38,639 nucleotides of DNA, taken from positions 1 to 38,639 of the forward strand of contig NZ_KB904442.1 of NCBI RefSeq assembly GCF_000380065.1, in the 5' to 3' direction. Below, piece by piece: positions 8,060 through 17,425 of this stretch. How positions within the stretch are numbered: the first letter of the stretch is position 1; every line of letters begins with the position of its first letter. Made by a program: the position numbers and the translations under genes. This DNA is from Streptococcus massiliensis DSM 18628 (GTDB lineage: Bacteria > Bacillota > Bacilli > Lactobacillales > Streptococcaceae). The notes under the pieces are model-generated. The model was given only the letters and a program-made list of their open reading frames with translations. It searched no databases and was not told the DNA's origin.

Positions 8060-8293
8060 ATGTATAGTACGTTATTAACCATTTTATTAATTTTATCAGT
8101 CGTTGTAGTGATTGCTATTTTTATGCAGCCGACAAAAAACCAGTCAAGTAATGTTTTTGATAGCAGCTCGGGGGATTTGTTTGAACGTCCTAAGGCACGC
8201 GGTTTTGAAGCCGTAATGCAGAGCCTGACAGGTGTACTTGTCTTTTTCTGGTTGCTAATCGCTTTCCTACTCGTTATCATATCAAGTCGATAA
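8060..8293 (+). CDS. secG: Preprotein translocase subunit SecG
   Basis: A 77-residue protein, the normal SecG size, when started at the ATG at 8060 behind AAGGAG. A longer in-frame start at 8006 overlaps the promoter and is rejected. Two membrane helices (about 3-21 and 53-74) flank a polar loop with SSGDLFERPKARGFEAVMQ. SecG supports SecYE/SecA-driven export across the membrane. Its place directly before rnr and smpB is the usual Gram-positive arrangement. Confidence 0.92.
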   Translation: MYSTLLTILLILSVVVVIAIFMQPTKNQSSNVFDSSSGDLFERPKARGFEAVMQSLTGVLVFFWLLIAFLLVIISSR

Positions 8294-8341
8294 AATGGGC
8301 TCTGACATTGTCTTTGCCTATTTTTTATTATAAAGGAATCT

Positions 8342-10672
8342 ATGAAAACAGAAATATTAAACTATTTACAAGCGAAAAAACAGGTCAGTATGAACCAGTT
8401 GGCGCGTGATTTGGACAAGGAATCCGCTAAAGATTTTCGCGATTTGATTAAAACAGTCTCTCAAATGGAGAGAAAACACCAGCTGCGCTTTGACGACGAG
8501 GGGCTGATTAGCCTTTCCCAGAAAAAGGAGCGCCTGACCTTGCAGGGGATTTTTCATGCCCATAAAAATGGCTTTGGTTTTGTGACCCTCAATGACCAAG
8601 AAGATGATCTTTTTGTCGGTCGCAATGATGTCAACTACGCTATTGACGGGGATATGGTTGAAGTCGTGATTACCAAGGTCGCTGACCGGATCAAAGGCAC
8701 TGCGGCAGAAGCCAAGATTATCGATGTCTTGGAACACAGTCTAACAACAGCAGTCGGACAGCTAGTTTTGGATGAGGAAAAGCCCAAGTATGTCGGCTAC
8801 ATCAAGTCTAAAAACCAAAAGATTGACCAGCGGATTTATGTCAAAAAGCCTGCTCTGGTGCTGGACGGGACAGAAGTGCTCAAGGTACAGATTGACAAAT
8901 ATCCTAATCGCAGCCATAATTTCTTTGTGGCGACAATTCTAGATGTGGTTGGTCATGTCAATGACCCTGGCATTGATGTCTTGGAAGTCTTGGAGTCCAT
9001 GGACATCGTCTCCGAATTTCCAGAAAAAGCGCTGGCAGAAGCGGATGCTATTTCAGAAAATCTATCCGAGCAGGATTATCAGGGACGGCTTGACCTGCGC
9101 GAGGAAATCACCTTTACCATTGACGGTGCGGACGCCAAGGATTTGGACGATGCCGTCCATATCAAGCGCTTGAAAAATGGGAATTTTGAACTGGGCGTGC
9201 ATATCGCCGATGTCTCCTACTATGTCAAAGAAGGTTCGGAGCTGGATAAGGAAGCGCTCAACCGCGCCACCTCTGTCTATGTGACTGACCGCGTAGTACC
9301 CATGCTGCCTGAGCGCTTGTCCAACGGTATCTGCTCGCTCAATCCCAATGTCGACCGCCTGACCCAGTCTGCCCTCATGGAAATTGACCAAAAAGGGCGA
9401 GTGGTCAAGTACCGACTGGAGCAAACCGTCATCAATACTACTTTTCGGATGACTTACAGCGATGTTAATGACATCATCGCAGGCAATCAAGAAAAAAGTA
9501 AGGAATTTCAGAAGATTGTACCTAGTATTGAGGCTATGGTTTCCCTGCATAAGATTTTAGAAAGCATGCGTTTTAGACGCGGAGCCCTGAATTTTGATAC
9601 CAGCGAAGCAAAAATCATGGTCAACCAAAATGGCAAGCCGGTTGATATTGTTTTGCGGCAGCGGGGAATCGCCGAGCGTATGATTGAGTCCTTTATGCTG
9701 GTTGCAAATGAAACGGTAGCCGAACATTTTGCACGTTTGGATTTGCCTTTCATCTACCGCATTCACGAGGAGCCCAAGGCGGAAAAAGTCCAGAAATTTA
9801 TCGACTACGCCAGCACATTTGGGCTGTCTATCTATGGGACGGCTAACTCTATCAAGCAGGCAGCCTTGCAAGACATCATGAAAGCCGTTCAAGGCCAGCC
9901 TTATGAGGAAGTTTTGTCTATGATGTTGCTGCGCTCCATGCAGCAGGCTCGCTATTCCGAGCACAATCACGGTCACTACGGGCTAGCCGCTGAATTTTAC
10001 ACTCACTTTACCAGTCCCATTCGCCGCTACCCTGATCTTTTAGTCCACCGCATGGTGCGCGATTATGGTCGTTCTAAGGCAATGGCAGAGCATTTTGAGC
10101 AAGTTATTCCTGAGATTGCCAGCCAGTCTTCCAGCCGAGAACGCCGTGCCATTGAGGCTGAGCGGGAAGTGGAAGCCATGAAAAAGGCAGAATACATGGA
10201 AGAATTTGTTGGGCAGGAGTTTGAAGGTGTGGTTTCAAGCGTGGTCAAGTTTGGTCTTTTTGTCGAATTGCCCAATACCATTGAGGGGCTCATCCATGTG
10301 ACCAATCTACCAGAATTTTACAATTACAATGAGCGCAACTTGACCCTGCAAGGTGAAAAATCAGGTACGCTTTTCCGCGTCGGTCAGCAAATCAAGGTCA
10401 AACTGGTTCGCGCAGACAAGATGACGGGCGAAATTGACTTTGCCTACCTACCGAGTGAGCTTGATGTGGTTGAAAAAAGAAGGAAAAAAACACAAAGAGG
10501 AGCAGAGCCTAGCCGCAAGCCAAGGGACAGAAAGGCAAAAGCAGCTGGCAGCAAAAAGGACAAGTCAAGCAAGAACAAGAAGCCTAAAAATAAGAAGGCA
10601 TTTTACAAAGATGTAGCTAAAAAAGGAGGAAAGCATGGCAAAGGGAGACGGAAAGGTCGTCGCACAAAATAA
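8342..10672 (+). CDS. rnr: Ribonuclease R
   Basis: A 776-residue exoribonuclease. Regions in order: an N-terminal winged-helix region (1-65), cold-shock-like RNA-binding domains (about 70-230), the RNB catalytic domain (about 250-590, with the acidic motif [14 protein letters not shown] near its start), an S1 domain (about 625-705) and a long Lys/Arg tail. It degrades structured RNA from the 3' end and clears defective mRNA in trans-translation, which fits its overlap with smpB. The start follows AAAGGAATCT. The basic tail is the part that interacts with tmRNA-SmpB in studied homologues. Confidence 0.97.
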   Translation: MKTEILNYLQAKKQVSMNQLARDLDKESAKDFRDLIKTVSQMERKHQLRFDDEGLISLSQKKERLTLQGIFHAHKNGFGFVTLNDQEDDLFVGRNDVNYAIDGDMVEVVITKVADRIKGTAAEAKIIDVLEHSLTTAVGQLVLDEEKPKYVGYIKSKNQKIDQRIYVKKPALVLDGTEVLKVQIDKYPNRSHNFFVATILDVVGHVNDPGIDVLEVLESMDIVSEFPEKALAEADAISENLSEQDYQGRLDLREEITFTIDGADAKDLDDAVHIKRLKNGNFELGVHIADVSYYVKEGSELDKEALNRATSVYVTDRVVPMLPERLSNGICSLNPNVDRLTQSALMEIDQKGRVVKYRLEQTVINTTFRMTYSDVNDIIAGNQEKSKEFQKIVPSIEAMVSLHKILESMRFRRGALNFDTSEAKIMVNQNGKPVDIVLRQRGIAERMIESFMLVANETVAEHFARLDLPFIYRIHEEPKAEKVQKFIDYASTFGLSIYGTANSIKQAALQDIMKAVQGQPYEEVLSMMLLRSMQQARYSEHNHGHYGLAAEFYTHFTSPIRRYPDLLVHRMVRDYGRSKAMAEHFEQVIPEIASQSSSRERRAIEAEREVEAMKKAEYMEEFVGQEFEGVVSSVVKFGLFVELPNTIEGLIHVTNLPEFYNYNERNLTLQGEKSGTLFRVGQQIKVKLVRADKMTGEIDFAYLPSELDVVEKRRKKTQRGAEPSRKPRDRKAKAAGSKKDKSSKNKKPKNKKAFYKDVAKKGGKHGKGRRKGRRTK

Positions 10673-11102
10673 GAAAGCCAGCCACGATTATAGCATTGTG
10701 GATACGATTGAGGCGGGTCTGGTCTTGACGGGGACGGAGATAAAGAGCGTCCGCGCAGCCAGAATTAACCTCAAAGACGGCTTTGCTCAAATCAAAAATG
10801 GCGAAGTCTGGCTGAGCAACGTTCACATTGCCCCTTATGAAGAGGGAAATATCTGGAATCAAGAGCCTGAACGTCGCAGGAAGCTCTTGCTGCATAAGAA
10901 GCAAATCAAAAAGTTGGAAAATGATTTGAAAGGGACAGGAATGACCCTTGTGCCGCTTAAGGTCTACCTGAAAGACGGCTTTGCCAAGCTCCTTTTGGGG
11001 CTTGCCAAAGGGAAACACGACTATGACAAGCGGGAATCAATCAAGCGGCGCGAGCAAAACCGCGATATTGCTCGAACTATGAAGCAGTATAATATGAGAT
11101 AA
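10635..11102 (+). CDS. smpB: SsrA-binding protein SmpB
   Basis: A 155-residue protein beginning [19 protein letters not shown], with the conserved [13 protein letters not shown] and the basic tail [17 protein letters not shown]. It binds tmRNA and brings it to stalled ribosomes. The strong site AAAAGGAGG lies inside the end of rnr, and the two genes overlap by 38 bases, so RNase R and SmpB, which act together in trans-translation, are probably made in step. No clear terminator follows; the next promoter starts within 40 bases of the stop. Confidence 0.97.
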   Translation: MAKGDGKVVAQNKKASHDYSIVDTIEAGLVLTGTEIKSVRAARINLKDGFAQIKNGEVWLSNVHIAPYEEGNIWNQEPERRRKLLLHKKQIKKLENDLKGTGMTLVPLKVYLKDGFAKLLLGLAKGKHDYDKRESIKRREQNRDIARTMKQYNMR

Positions 11103-11134
11103 AATTGAGATTACCAAGACTTTATCTAGCTCTC

Positions 11135-11163
11135 TTGCAATTTTTGCTTGCTTTTGATAAAAT
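11135..11163 (+). promoter_or_regulatory. Promoter of the T-box leader / valS operon
   Basis: TTGCAA (11135-11140), a 17-base spacer and TAAAAT (11158-11163) stand just ahead of the T-box leader structure. Confidence 0.6.
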
Positions 11164-11169
11164 GGGAGA

Positions 11170-11360
11170 AGTTTAGAGGTGTTTTGATAAAAGTCTGATA
11201 CAGAAAGTGGCGGTGCTGAGAAATCCACACAGACGACAAAACTAGTTGCTAAATCATCATTTGAATAGAAAATAAAGTTGCGGGTGACAATCGCCCGAAT
11301 CTGGGTGGTACCGCGGATATTGATTCGTCCCTGTCATGGATATGGCAGGGACTTTTTTTT
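11170..11360 (+). promoter_or_regulatory. T-box riboswitch leader of the GNAT-unknown-valS operon
   Basis: The leader contains the hallmark T-box sequence GGGTGGTACCGCGG (11303-11316). It also has a Stem I distal region (AGAAAGTGGCGGTGCTGAGA, 11203-11222). A strong terminator, arms 11327-11337 and 11342-11352 with one G-U pair, is followed by eight T. Uncharged tRNA would stabilise the antiterminator and allow readthrough. Stem I can be paired as TTTAG/CTAAA, GTTTTG/CAAAAC and GTCTG/CAGAC. The specifier is not clear by eye: GTT at 11245-11247 would fit valine, while GAC at 11235-11237 sits nearer the classic position. Confidence 0.9.
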
Positions 11361-11380
11361 ATGGAAAGTGAGGTAGGAAG

Positions 11381-11938
11381 ATGGAGCAAGCACAATTACC
11401 AGAACGATTAGAAACGGAGCGCCTCGTCTTACGAGTCCGAACAGTGGCGGATGCCGCGGATATCCATGCCTACGCCAGTTTGCCAGAAGTCTCCTACCCA
11501 GCAGGCTTTCCGCCCGTCAAGACCTTGGGAGATGAGATTTATTATCTGGAGCATATCCTTCCTGAGCGCAATCAAAAGGAGAACCTCCCATCAGGTTATG
11601 GGATTGTCGTCAAAGGAACGGATAAGATCATCGGATCTGTGGATTTCAACCATCGGCACGAAGATGATGTCTTAGAAATCGGCTATACCTTGCACCCAGA
11701 CTATTGGGGCCAAGGTTATGTACCAGAATCCGCGCGTGCCTTGATAGATGTGGCTTTTAAACAACTTGGTCTTCACAAGATAGAACTGACTTGCTTTGGC
11801 TACAATATACAAAGTCAACGAGTCGCAGAGAAGCTTGGCTTCACCCTTGAAGCTCGCATCCGAGATCGCAAGGATGCCCAAGGCAATCGCTGCGACAGTC
11901 TGATATATGGCTTGTTGAAGAGTGAGTGGGGGGAATAA
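11381..11938 (+). CDS. GNAT-family N-acetyltransferase in the valS operon
   Basis: A 185-residue RimJ/RimL-type acetyltransferase: ETERLVLRVRTVADAADI at the N-terminus, IGYTLHPDYWGQGYVPESA in the acetyl-CoA region and NIQSQRVAEKLGF near the end. The acceptor is unknown. It is the first gene after the T-box terminator, so its expression should rise when the sensed tRNA is uncharged. It shares the family but not close sequence with the tandem pair at 1.5-2.7 kb. The start follows AGGTAGGAAG. Confidence 0.88.
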   Translation: MEQAQLPERLETERLVLRVRTVADAADIHAYASLPEVSYPAGFPPVKTLGDEIYYLEHILPERNQKENLPSGYGIVVKGTDKIIGSVDFNHRHEDDVLEIGYTLHPDYWGQGYVPESARALIDVAFKQLGLHKIELTCFGYNIQSQRVAEKLGFTLEARIRDRKDAQGNRCDSLIYGLLKSEWGE

Positions 11939-11939
11939 G

Positions 11940-12902
11940 ATGAGCGATGTAAAAGAGGAAGTAAGCTCTTTATCTGAGGAACAGTTACGTCAAATTGATG
12001 TGGAGTATGCTGAATTAAATGATAATGATATTATCGAGCGATTAGCATATTTAGAAATTAACAACAATGAAAAACGTTTTATCATCTCTGATATTGAACC
12101 AACCAAGGAAATAATGTCAGTTTCGAACCAAATTTTTGAGATTCAAAAGGATTTTCAAAAAATCAAGAATATGTTCGAATTGTTTATTTCAGATGTATCG
12201 GATTTTTTAAGTATTAAGAATAAACTTGAGTCAAAGGAATTGAAAATTGAAGAGGCAGACGTGAATCGTTTCATGATTCATTTATTATCCAGTGGAAAAT
12301 TGTTTGTCGATTTTAATGAAAATCAAATCAAACAAAAATATTCCCAGGATAGTGAGGAATTTGATTGTATACATAGTTTCGCAAGCTATCAGTATGATAC
12401 GAACTTTGCTTATCGATTTTGTCATTCTTTGAGAAATTATTCGCAACGTATTGACTTACCAATAAATGGAGTAAAAGCTGTTAGCCCAGATGATGAGACT
12501 GTTACAATAGATTTCTATATTGATTTAGATTATCTTTTAAATTCCAACTTTAAATGGAAAAAATTGGAAACGGAATTGATAGAACTAAGCAGAAAAACAT
12601 CTAAGATTGACGCTATAGATCTAGTGAAAGAATACTTTAATGCTATTACAGAGCTCTATGGTAATTATAACAAGTTGTTTTTAAAGTTAAACCATAATAC
12701 ATTAGTAGATATTAAATCAAAGTTGGAATCATTAAAATTGAAACACTCTAGATATTATATTTCAAAGATAAGCAAGTATGATCTCAAATATAATCCTGAA
12801 AATTATACTATGTCACCACTTGTAGCATTTGCAGAAATTGATGAAATTTATATTGAATTATCAAAAATTGGTTTGGTAAATATTGTAAATAAAAATAATT
12901 AA
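11940..12902 (+). CDS. Unknown protein, AT-rich, between GNAT and valS
   Basis: I do not recognise this protein. I start it at the ATG at 11940 behind a GGGGGG run; an earlier GTG at 11922 lies within the previous gene. It has 320 residues, is hydrophilic and rich in Lys, Glu, Asn and Ile, with no signal peptide or membrane helix. Two stretches look helical or coiled (about 65-105 and 200-280, for example LETELIELSRKTSKIDAIDLVKEY cut into heptad-like spacing). The middle has FASYQYDTNFAYRF and DFYIDLDYL. Base composition is clearly more AT-rich than both neighbours, suggesting later entry. It lies in the T-box operon with 1-2 bases to the GNAT stop and 12 to valS. Confidence 0.75.
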   Translation: MSDVKEEVSSLSEEQLRQIDVEYAELNDNDIIERLAYLEINNNEKRFIISDIEPTKEIMSVSNQIFEIQKDFQKIKNMFELFISDVSDFLSIKNKLESKELKIEEADVNRFMIHLLSSGKLFVDFNENQIKQKYSQDSEEFDCIHSFASYQYDTNFAYRFCHSLRNYSQRIDLPINGVKAVSPDDETVTIDFYIDLDYLLNSNFKWKKLETELIELSRKTSKIDAIDLVKEYFNAITELYGNYNKLFLKLNHNTLVDIKSKLESLKLKHSRYYISKISKYDLKYNPENYTMSPLVAFAEIDEIYIELSKIGLVNIVNKNN

Positions 12903-12914
12903 GGAGAAAAAATA

Positions 12915-15563
12915 ATGTCTAAAGAACTTTCACCTAAATACAATCCAGCCGAGGTTGAGGCTGGTCGTTACCAAAAATGGCTTGATGCTGATGTTTTCAA
13001 GCCTTCAGGAAATCAAAAGGCTAAGCCTTATTCAATCGTGATTCCACCACCAAACGTGACTGGGAAACTCCACCTTGGTCACGCTTGGGATACGACCTTG
13101 CAGGATATTATCATCCGTCAGAAGCGCATGCAAGGTTTTGACACGCTTTGGCTGCCAGGGATGGACCACGCTGGGATTGCCACTCAGGCTAAGGTCGAGG
13201 AACGCTTACGTGGTGAGGGCATTTCCCGCTATGACCTGGGTCGTGAAAAATTCCTCGAGAAAGTCTGGGAATGGAAAGACGAGTATGCCACTACCATCAA
13301 GGAACAATGGGGCAAGATGGGGCTCTCTGTAGACTACTCTCGTGAGCGTTTCACTCTTGATGAAGGTTTGTCAAAAGCCGTTCGCAAGGTCTTTGTCGAC
13401 CTTTACAAGAAAGGCTGGATCTACCGTGGTGAGTTTATCATCAACTGGGACCCAGCAGCTCGTACAGCCCTTTCTGATATCGAGGTGATTCACAAGGATG
13501 TTGAAGGTGCCTTCTACCACATGAACTACATGCTAGAAGATGGTTCACGCGCCCTTGAAGTTGCGACAACTCGTCCAGAGACGATGTTTGGGGACGTTGC
13601 CGTTGCGGTCAATCCAGAAGACCCACGCTACAAGGACTTGATTGGTCAAAACGTAGTCCTTCCAATCGCTAATAAACTCATTCCAATCGTGGCGGATGAA
13701 CATGCCGATCCTGAGTTTGGTACAGGTGTCGTGAAAATCACACCAGCCCACGATCCAAACGACTTCTTAGTTGGTCAACGCCACAACTTGCCACAAGTTA
13801 ACGTTATGAACGACGACGGAACTATGAATGACTTGGCCTTTGAATTTGCAGGGTTAGACCGTTTTGAAGCTCGTAAGGCAGTCGTTGCTAAATTGGAAGA
13901 AATCGGTGCCCTGGTTAAAATCGAAAAACGTGTCCACAGTGTTGGTCACTCAGAGCGTACAGGTGTTGTTGTTGAGCCACGCTTGTCTACCCAATGGTTC
14001 GTGAAGATGGATCAATTGGCGAAAAATGCCATTGCCAACCAAGCCACAGAGGATAAGGTGGAATTCTACCCGCCTCGTTTCAACGATACCTTCCTCCAAT
14101 GGATGGAAAATGTCCACGACTGGGTAATCTCTCGTCAGCTCTGGTGGGGTCACCAAATCCCTGCTTGGTACAATAGTGCAGGCGAGATTTTCGTGGGCGA
14201 GGAAGCGCCAGCGGGCGATGACTGGGTGCAAGACCCTGATGTGCTGGACACTTGGTTCAGCTCAGCTCTGTGGCCGTTTTCGACCATGGGCTGGCCAGAT
14301 GAGAAGAATGCCGACTTTGAGCGCTATTTCCCAACATCAACCTTGGTGACGGGCTATGATATTATCTTCTTCTGGGTATCGCGCATGATTTTCCAATCGC
14401 TAGAGTTTACTGGACGCCGTCCTTTTGAAAATGTCCTTATTCATGGGCTGATTCGGGACGAAGAAGGGCGCAAGATGTCCAAGTCTCTGGGCAATGGGAT
14501 TGACCCTATGGACGTTATCGACCAGTACGGAGCGGACGCTCTGCGTTGGTTCTTGTCAAATGGCTCTGCTCCGGGGCAAGATGTGCGTTTCAGCTACGAA
14601 AAAATGGACGCCTCTTGGAATTTCATCAACAAGATTTGGAATATTTCCCGCTATATTCTCATGAATAATGAAGGCTTGACGCTTGAGGAAGCGCAGAAAA
14701 ACGTGGCTGCGGTTGCGGCTAATCAAGCTGGGAATGTCACTGACCGCTGGATTTTACATAATCTCAACGAAACCATTGCCAAAGTCACTGAAAACTTTGA
14801 TAAATTTGAGTTTGGTGTGGCGGGGCATATCCTCTATAACTTTATCTGGGACGAGTTTGCCGACTGGTATGTCGAGCTGACCAAGGAAGTGCTCTACAGC
14901 GACAACGAAGCGGAGAAAGTTGTGACGCGTTCTGTCTTGCTCTACACGCTGGATCAGATTTTGCGGTTGCTTCATCCGATTATGCCTTTTGTGACCGAGG
15001 AAATCTTTGGACAAATTTCAGAGGGCAGCATTGTGACAGCTAGCTATCCGCTGGTTCGTGCGGACTTTGAGAATACGGAAGCAGCGGCTGGTGTGGAAGC
15101 GCTCAAGGATGTCATTCGTGCGGTGCGTAATGCGCGCAGCGAAGTCAATGTCGCTCCAAGCAAGCCGATTACGCTCTTGATTAAGCCGAGCGATAGCGAT
15201 TTGGAGGCATTTTTCAAGGAAAATATCAACTATATCAAGCGTTTTACTAATCCAGAGCATCTGGAGATTGATGGTAACCTAGCGACGCCAGACCTTGCCA
15301 TGTCAGCGGTTATCACGGGCGCTGAGATTTTCCTACCGCTGGCTGATTTGCTCAATGTGGACGAAGAATTGGCGCGCCTCAATAAAGAGCTTGCCAAGTG
15401 GCAAAAAGAGCTGGATATGGTCGGACGAAAACTCGCTAACGAAAAGTTCGTCGCCAATGCCAAGCCAGAAGTCGTTGAAAAAGAACGCCAAAAACAAGCC
15501 GATTATCAAGCCAAATACGACGCCACCCAGGCTCGCATTGCGGAAATGGGGAGGTTGAAATAA
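12915..15563 (+). CDS. valS: Valine--tRNA ligase
   Basis: An 882-residue class I synthetase with the HIGH-type motif [15 protein letters not shown] (HLGH 53-56) and KMSKS at 520-524. The editing (CP1) domain contains [17 protein letters not shown]-terminal coiled coil (about 810-880, [17 protein letters not shown]) is normal for ValRS. It charges tRNA-Val and edits mischarged threonine. The start follows AAGGAG. Codon use appears to change around 14.15-14.25 kb: the first half favours codons typical of highly expressed genes, the second is richer in GCG and CTG. A strong terminator follows. Confidence 0.97.
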   Translation: MSKELSPKYNPAEVEAGRYQKWLDADVFKPSGNQKAKPYSIVIPPPNVTGKLHLGHAWDTTLQDIIIRQKRMQGFDTLWLPGMDHAGIATQAKVEERLRGEGISRYDLGREKFLEKVWEWKDEYATTIKEQWGKMGLSVDYSRERFTLDEGLSKAVRKVFVDLYKKGWIYRGEFIINWDPAARTALSDIEVIHKDVEGAFYHMNYMLEDGSRALEVATTRPETMFGDVAVAVNPEDPRYKDLIGQNVVLPIANKLIPIVADEHADPEFGTGVVKITPAHDPNDFLVGQRHNLPQVNVMNDDGTMNDLAFEFAGLDRFEARKAVVAKLEEIGALVKIEKRVHSVGHSERTGVVVEPRLSTQWFVKMDQLAKNAIANQATEDKVEFYPPRFNDTFLQWMENVHDWVISRQLWWGHQIPAWYNSAGEIFVGEEAPAGDDWVQDPDVLDTWFSSALWPFSTMGWPDEKNADFERYFPTSTLVTGYDIIFFWVSRMIFQSLEFTGRRPFENVLIHGLIRDEEGRKMSKSLGNGIDPMDVIDQYGADALRWFLSNGSAPGQDVRFSYEKMDASWNFINKIWNISRYILMNNEGLTLEEAQKNVAAVAANQAGNVTDRWILHNLNETIAKVTENFDKFEFGVAGHILYNFIWDEFADWYVELTKEVLYSDNEAEKVVTRSVLLYTLDQILRLLHPIMPFVTEEIFGQISEGSIVTASYPLVRADFENTEAAAGVEALKDVIRAVRNARSEVNVAPSKPITLLIKPSDSDLEAFFKENINYIKRFTNPEHLEIDGNLATPDLAMSAVITGAEIFLPLADLLNVDEELARLNKELAKWQKELDMVGRKLANEKFVANAKPEVVEKERQKQADYQAKYDATQARIAEMGRLK

Positions 15564-15574
15564 AAGAACTCTTT

Positions 15575-15604
15575 ACCCAAGCAAAAACTTGCTTGGGTTT
15601 TGTG
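15575..15604 (+). terminator. Terminator of the valS operon
   Basis: A perfect 10-bp stem (ACCCAAGCAA / TTGCTTGGGT) with a 4-base loop and a short T-rich tail, 11 bases after the valS stop. Confidence 0.88.
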
Positions 15605-15637
15605 GGATAATGTGTGAATTTATTAGTGGGGCAGTAA

Positions 15638-15814
15638 GTGATTAAAAGAATTTTTAAAATATTATTTTATATAGCTATAGTTGTTATTGTTATTATTGTT
15701 CCTGTATTGAAAATATTCTTTCAAATTCATTATTTGATTGTTATTTTTCAAAAATTTCCCACTTTTTCTTTTTTCTCTCGAATAATAATAGTGACCAAGA
15801 GAAATCTTGGTTAA
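15638..15814 (+). CDS. Possible small hydrophobic peptide (58 residues)
   Basis: A GTG-started frame, preceded by a weak GGGG, encodes a basic start (VIKRIFKILFY) and then a long hydrophobic stretch rich in Val and Ile with a basic end. It would be a single-span membrane peptide. The region is very AT-rich, so an open frame with hydrophobic codons can arise by chance. I see no homologue. Its end overlaps a perfect 7-bp hairpin (ACCAAGA / TCTTGGT, 15794-15811) in the leader of the next gene. Confidence 0.25.
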   Translation: MIKRIFKILFYIAIVVIVIIVPVLKIFFQIHYLIVIFQKFPTFSFFSRIIIVTKRNLG

Positions 15815-15837
15815 TATTATATTTAAAAAGGAGATTT

Positions 15838-17241
15838 ATGAAGAAGTCTTTTGTAAAAAGTGTATCAGCAGTGGCTGTAGCGACAAGTTTATTTGGTGCA
15901 GTGTCGCCGTCAGTATCCGCAGCTGTTTTAGGAGATGATTATCCTAGCAGTTGGAAAAATGCAGCAGCAGATACGCTTGTAGATAAATGGACAATGTATA
16001 ATCGGGAATGCACATCTTTTGCAGCTTTCAGGCTCAGTTCTGCTAATGGGTTCAATCTACCTGCTGGCTATGGCAATGCAAATACTTGGGGACACATTGC
16101 TCGAAAACAGGGGTATCGAGTTGATATGAATCCAGCTGTAGGTTCTATCGCTTGGTTTGATTCTTACGTTGGTTATTCAGGATCAGCTGGTCATGTTTCT
16201 TGGGTAGCAAATGTTAATGGTGATCAAGTGGAGTTAGAGGAATATAATTACAATATAGGACAAGGACCTCATCGATATTCCCGTCGAACAATTCATAAAA
16301 GCCAGGTTAGCGGATTTATCCATTTTAAAGATATGGCTGGTGGGACAAATTCAAGTAGTGTAAATAATTCAGTTCCTTCAGGAACTTTAGCAGCTAGTGG
16401 AACCTATCGTTTTGACCAGACAAAACCAGTTAAAGCAGCAGCAAATATGTCCAGTCAAGAAGTGGCTTCATACAGTGCTGGCCAGTCAGTGACTTATGAT
16501 AAGGTGGTAGAAGCAGATGGATACAAGTGGATTTCCTACATTGGAGGAAGTGGTCTTCGTCGCTACATTCCTGTGCAAAAATTGGCCTCATCTAACCCCT
16601 CAGGTAAGCTAACCATTAGTAATATTAATAATCAAACTGGTAGTTTTGATGTGACCGTCACAGATATGGTCAGCCCTGGCGGAGTAAAAGAGGTTAAGCT
16701 ACCAACTTGGTCAACAGAAAATGGTCAAGATGATATCATTTGGTACAGCGCCCCTCGTCAAGCGGACGGTAGTTATAAACTTCATGTGGATTCAAGTAAA
16801 CATAAAAATTCTTTAGGGGAATATAATGTCCATCTTTACTATGTACAAGATGACGGGAAATTAGTTGGGGCAGGTGGGACAACAACGACGGTTACCAAGA
16901 CTCAACAGACAACTAAGACACAAACTGCAAACATTAATGTCGGAGATACAGTTGCTTTCAAAGGGGTTTATAAAGTTTACAATAATTTAGCTGGTCAGGT
17001 AACCAGCAGTCAGCTAGCTGGTGGTACACCAGGAAATCTGAATATTATTGATCCAGGACCGTTAGTAGAGACTGATGCCGCAGGAAATCGCTCAGGCGAT
17101 CAAATTTTATTGCCAGGAAATTACTTTATCGTGCCAGGTCAATATAAAGTCTTGCAAGTGGATCGTCCGTCCAATGGTATTTATGTCCGCATTGGAAGTC
17201 GTAATGTCTGGCTAGATATGGGACAAGCTACGAAAGTATAA
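15838..17241 (+). CDS. Secreted CHAP-domain cell wall hydrolase with Bsp-like and SH3-like regions
   Basis: A 467-residue protein. A signal peptide (1-28, basic start, hydrophobic core, cleavage after SVSA) is followed by a CHAP amidase/endopeptidase domain (about 45-165). Catalytic Cys58 lies in RECTSFAAFR and His119 in SAGHVSW. An SH3-like segment spans about 185-255. A region like the group B streptococcal Bsp repeat covers about 258-345 (GKLTISNINNQTGSFDVTV), and another SH3-like segment runs from about 367 to the end. It should be exported and cut peptidoglycan peptide bonds; the exact bond and target are unknown. There is no LPXTG. It is transcribed alone, after AAGGAG. Confidence 0.85.
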   Translation: MKKSFVKSVSAVAVATSLFGAVSPSVSAAVLGDDYPSSWKNAAADTLVDKWTMYNRECTSFAAFRLSSANGFNLPAGYGNANTWGHIARKQGYRVDMNPAVGSIAWFDSYVGYSGSAGHVSWVANVNGDQVELEEYNYNIGQGPHRYSRRTIHKSQVSGFIHFKDMAGGTNSSSVNNSVPSGTLAASGTYRFDQTKPVKAAANMSSQEVASYSAGQSVTYDKVVEADGYKWISYIGGSGLRRYIPVQKLASSNPSGKLTISNINNQTGSFDVTVTDMVSPGGVKEVKLPTWSTENGQDDIIWYSAPRQADGSYKLHVDSSKHKNSLGEYNVHLYYVQDDGKLVGAGGTTTTVTKTQQTTKTQTANINVGDTVAFKGVYKVYNNLAGQVTSSQLAGGTPGNLNIIDPGPLVETDAAGNRSGDQILLPGNYFIVPGQYKVLQVDRPSNGIYVRIGSRNVWLDMGQATKV

Positions 17242-17247
17242 GAAAAA

Positions 17248-17425
17248 GGGAGTGGGACAGAACTATTTCCTATAAAGGAATAGTTCGTTGTCCTACCCCC
17301 GCGATGCCTATTAGGCTTGTACGGAGTCTGTAAAGACGAACGTAGAAGTCAAAAGGCTACCGCGTCTTGCAGATAATTCGAATCTGTTTTAGAGGCTGAG
17401 GACTGTTGTCCCAGACTCTTTTTAG
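17248..17425. repeat. Structured intergenic element, also a bidirectional terminator
   Basis: The element fills the space between the converging CHAP and murN-like genes. GGGACA near 17254 can pair with TGTCCC near 17407-17412 to close the whole element. It can instead form a local long hairpin with GAACTATT / AATAGTTC (about 17260-17286). Smaller hairpins are GTCT/AGAC (17326-17337) and CAGAT/ATCTG (17380-17397). Runs of T (plus strand, about 17418) and of A (minus-strand T, about 17242-17247) flank it. Similar elements starting GAGTGGGACAGAA and ending TGTCCCAG are, from memory, scattered in streptococcal genomes, so I call it a repeat. Confidence 0.65.

Noticed and set aside
11361-11380. 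ATG right after the T-box terminator as GNAT start
   Set aside because: It is in another frame and lacks a ribosome binding site; the ATG at 11381 follows AGGTAGGAAG.
15660-15720. VicR/WalR-type box (TGTTAT repeats) before the CHAP gene
   Set aside because: Two TGTTAT motifs are adjacent without the required five-base gap; AT-rich DNA gives such matches by chance.
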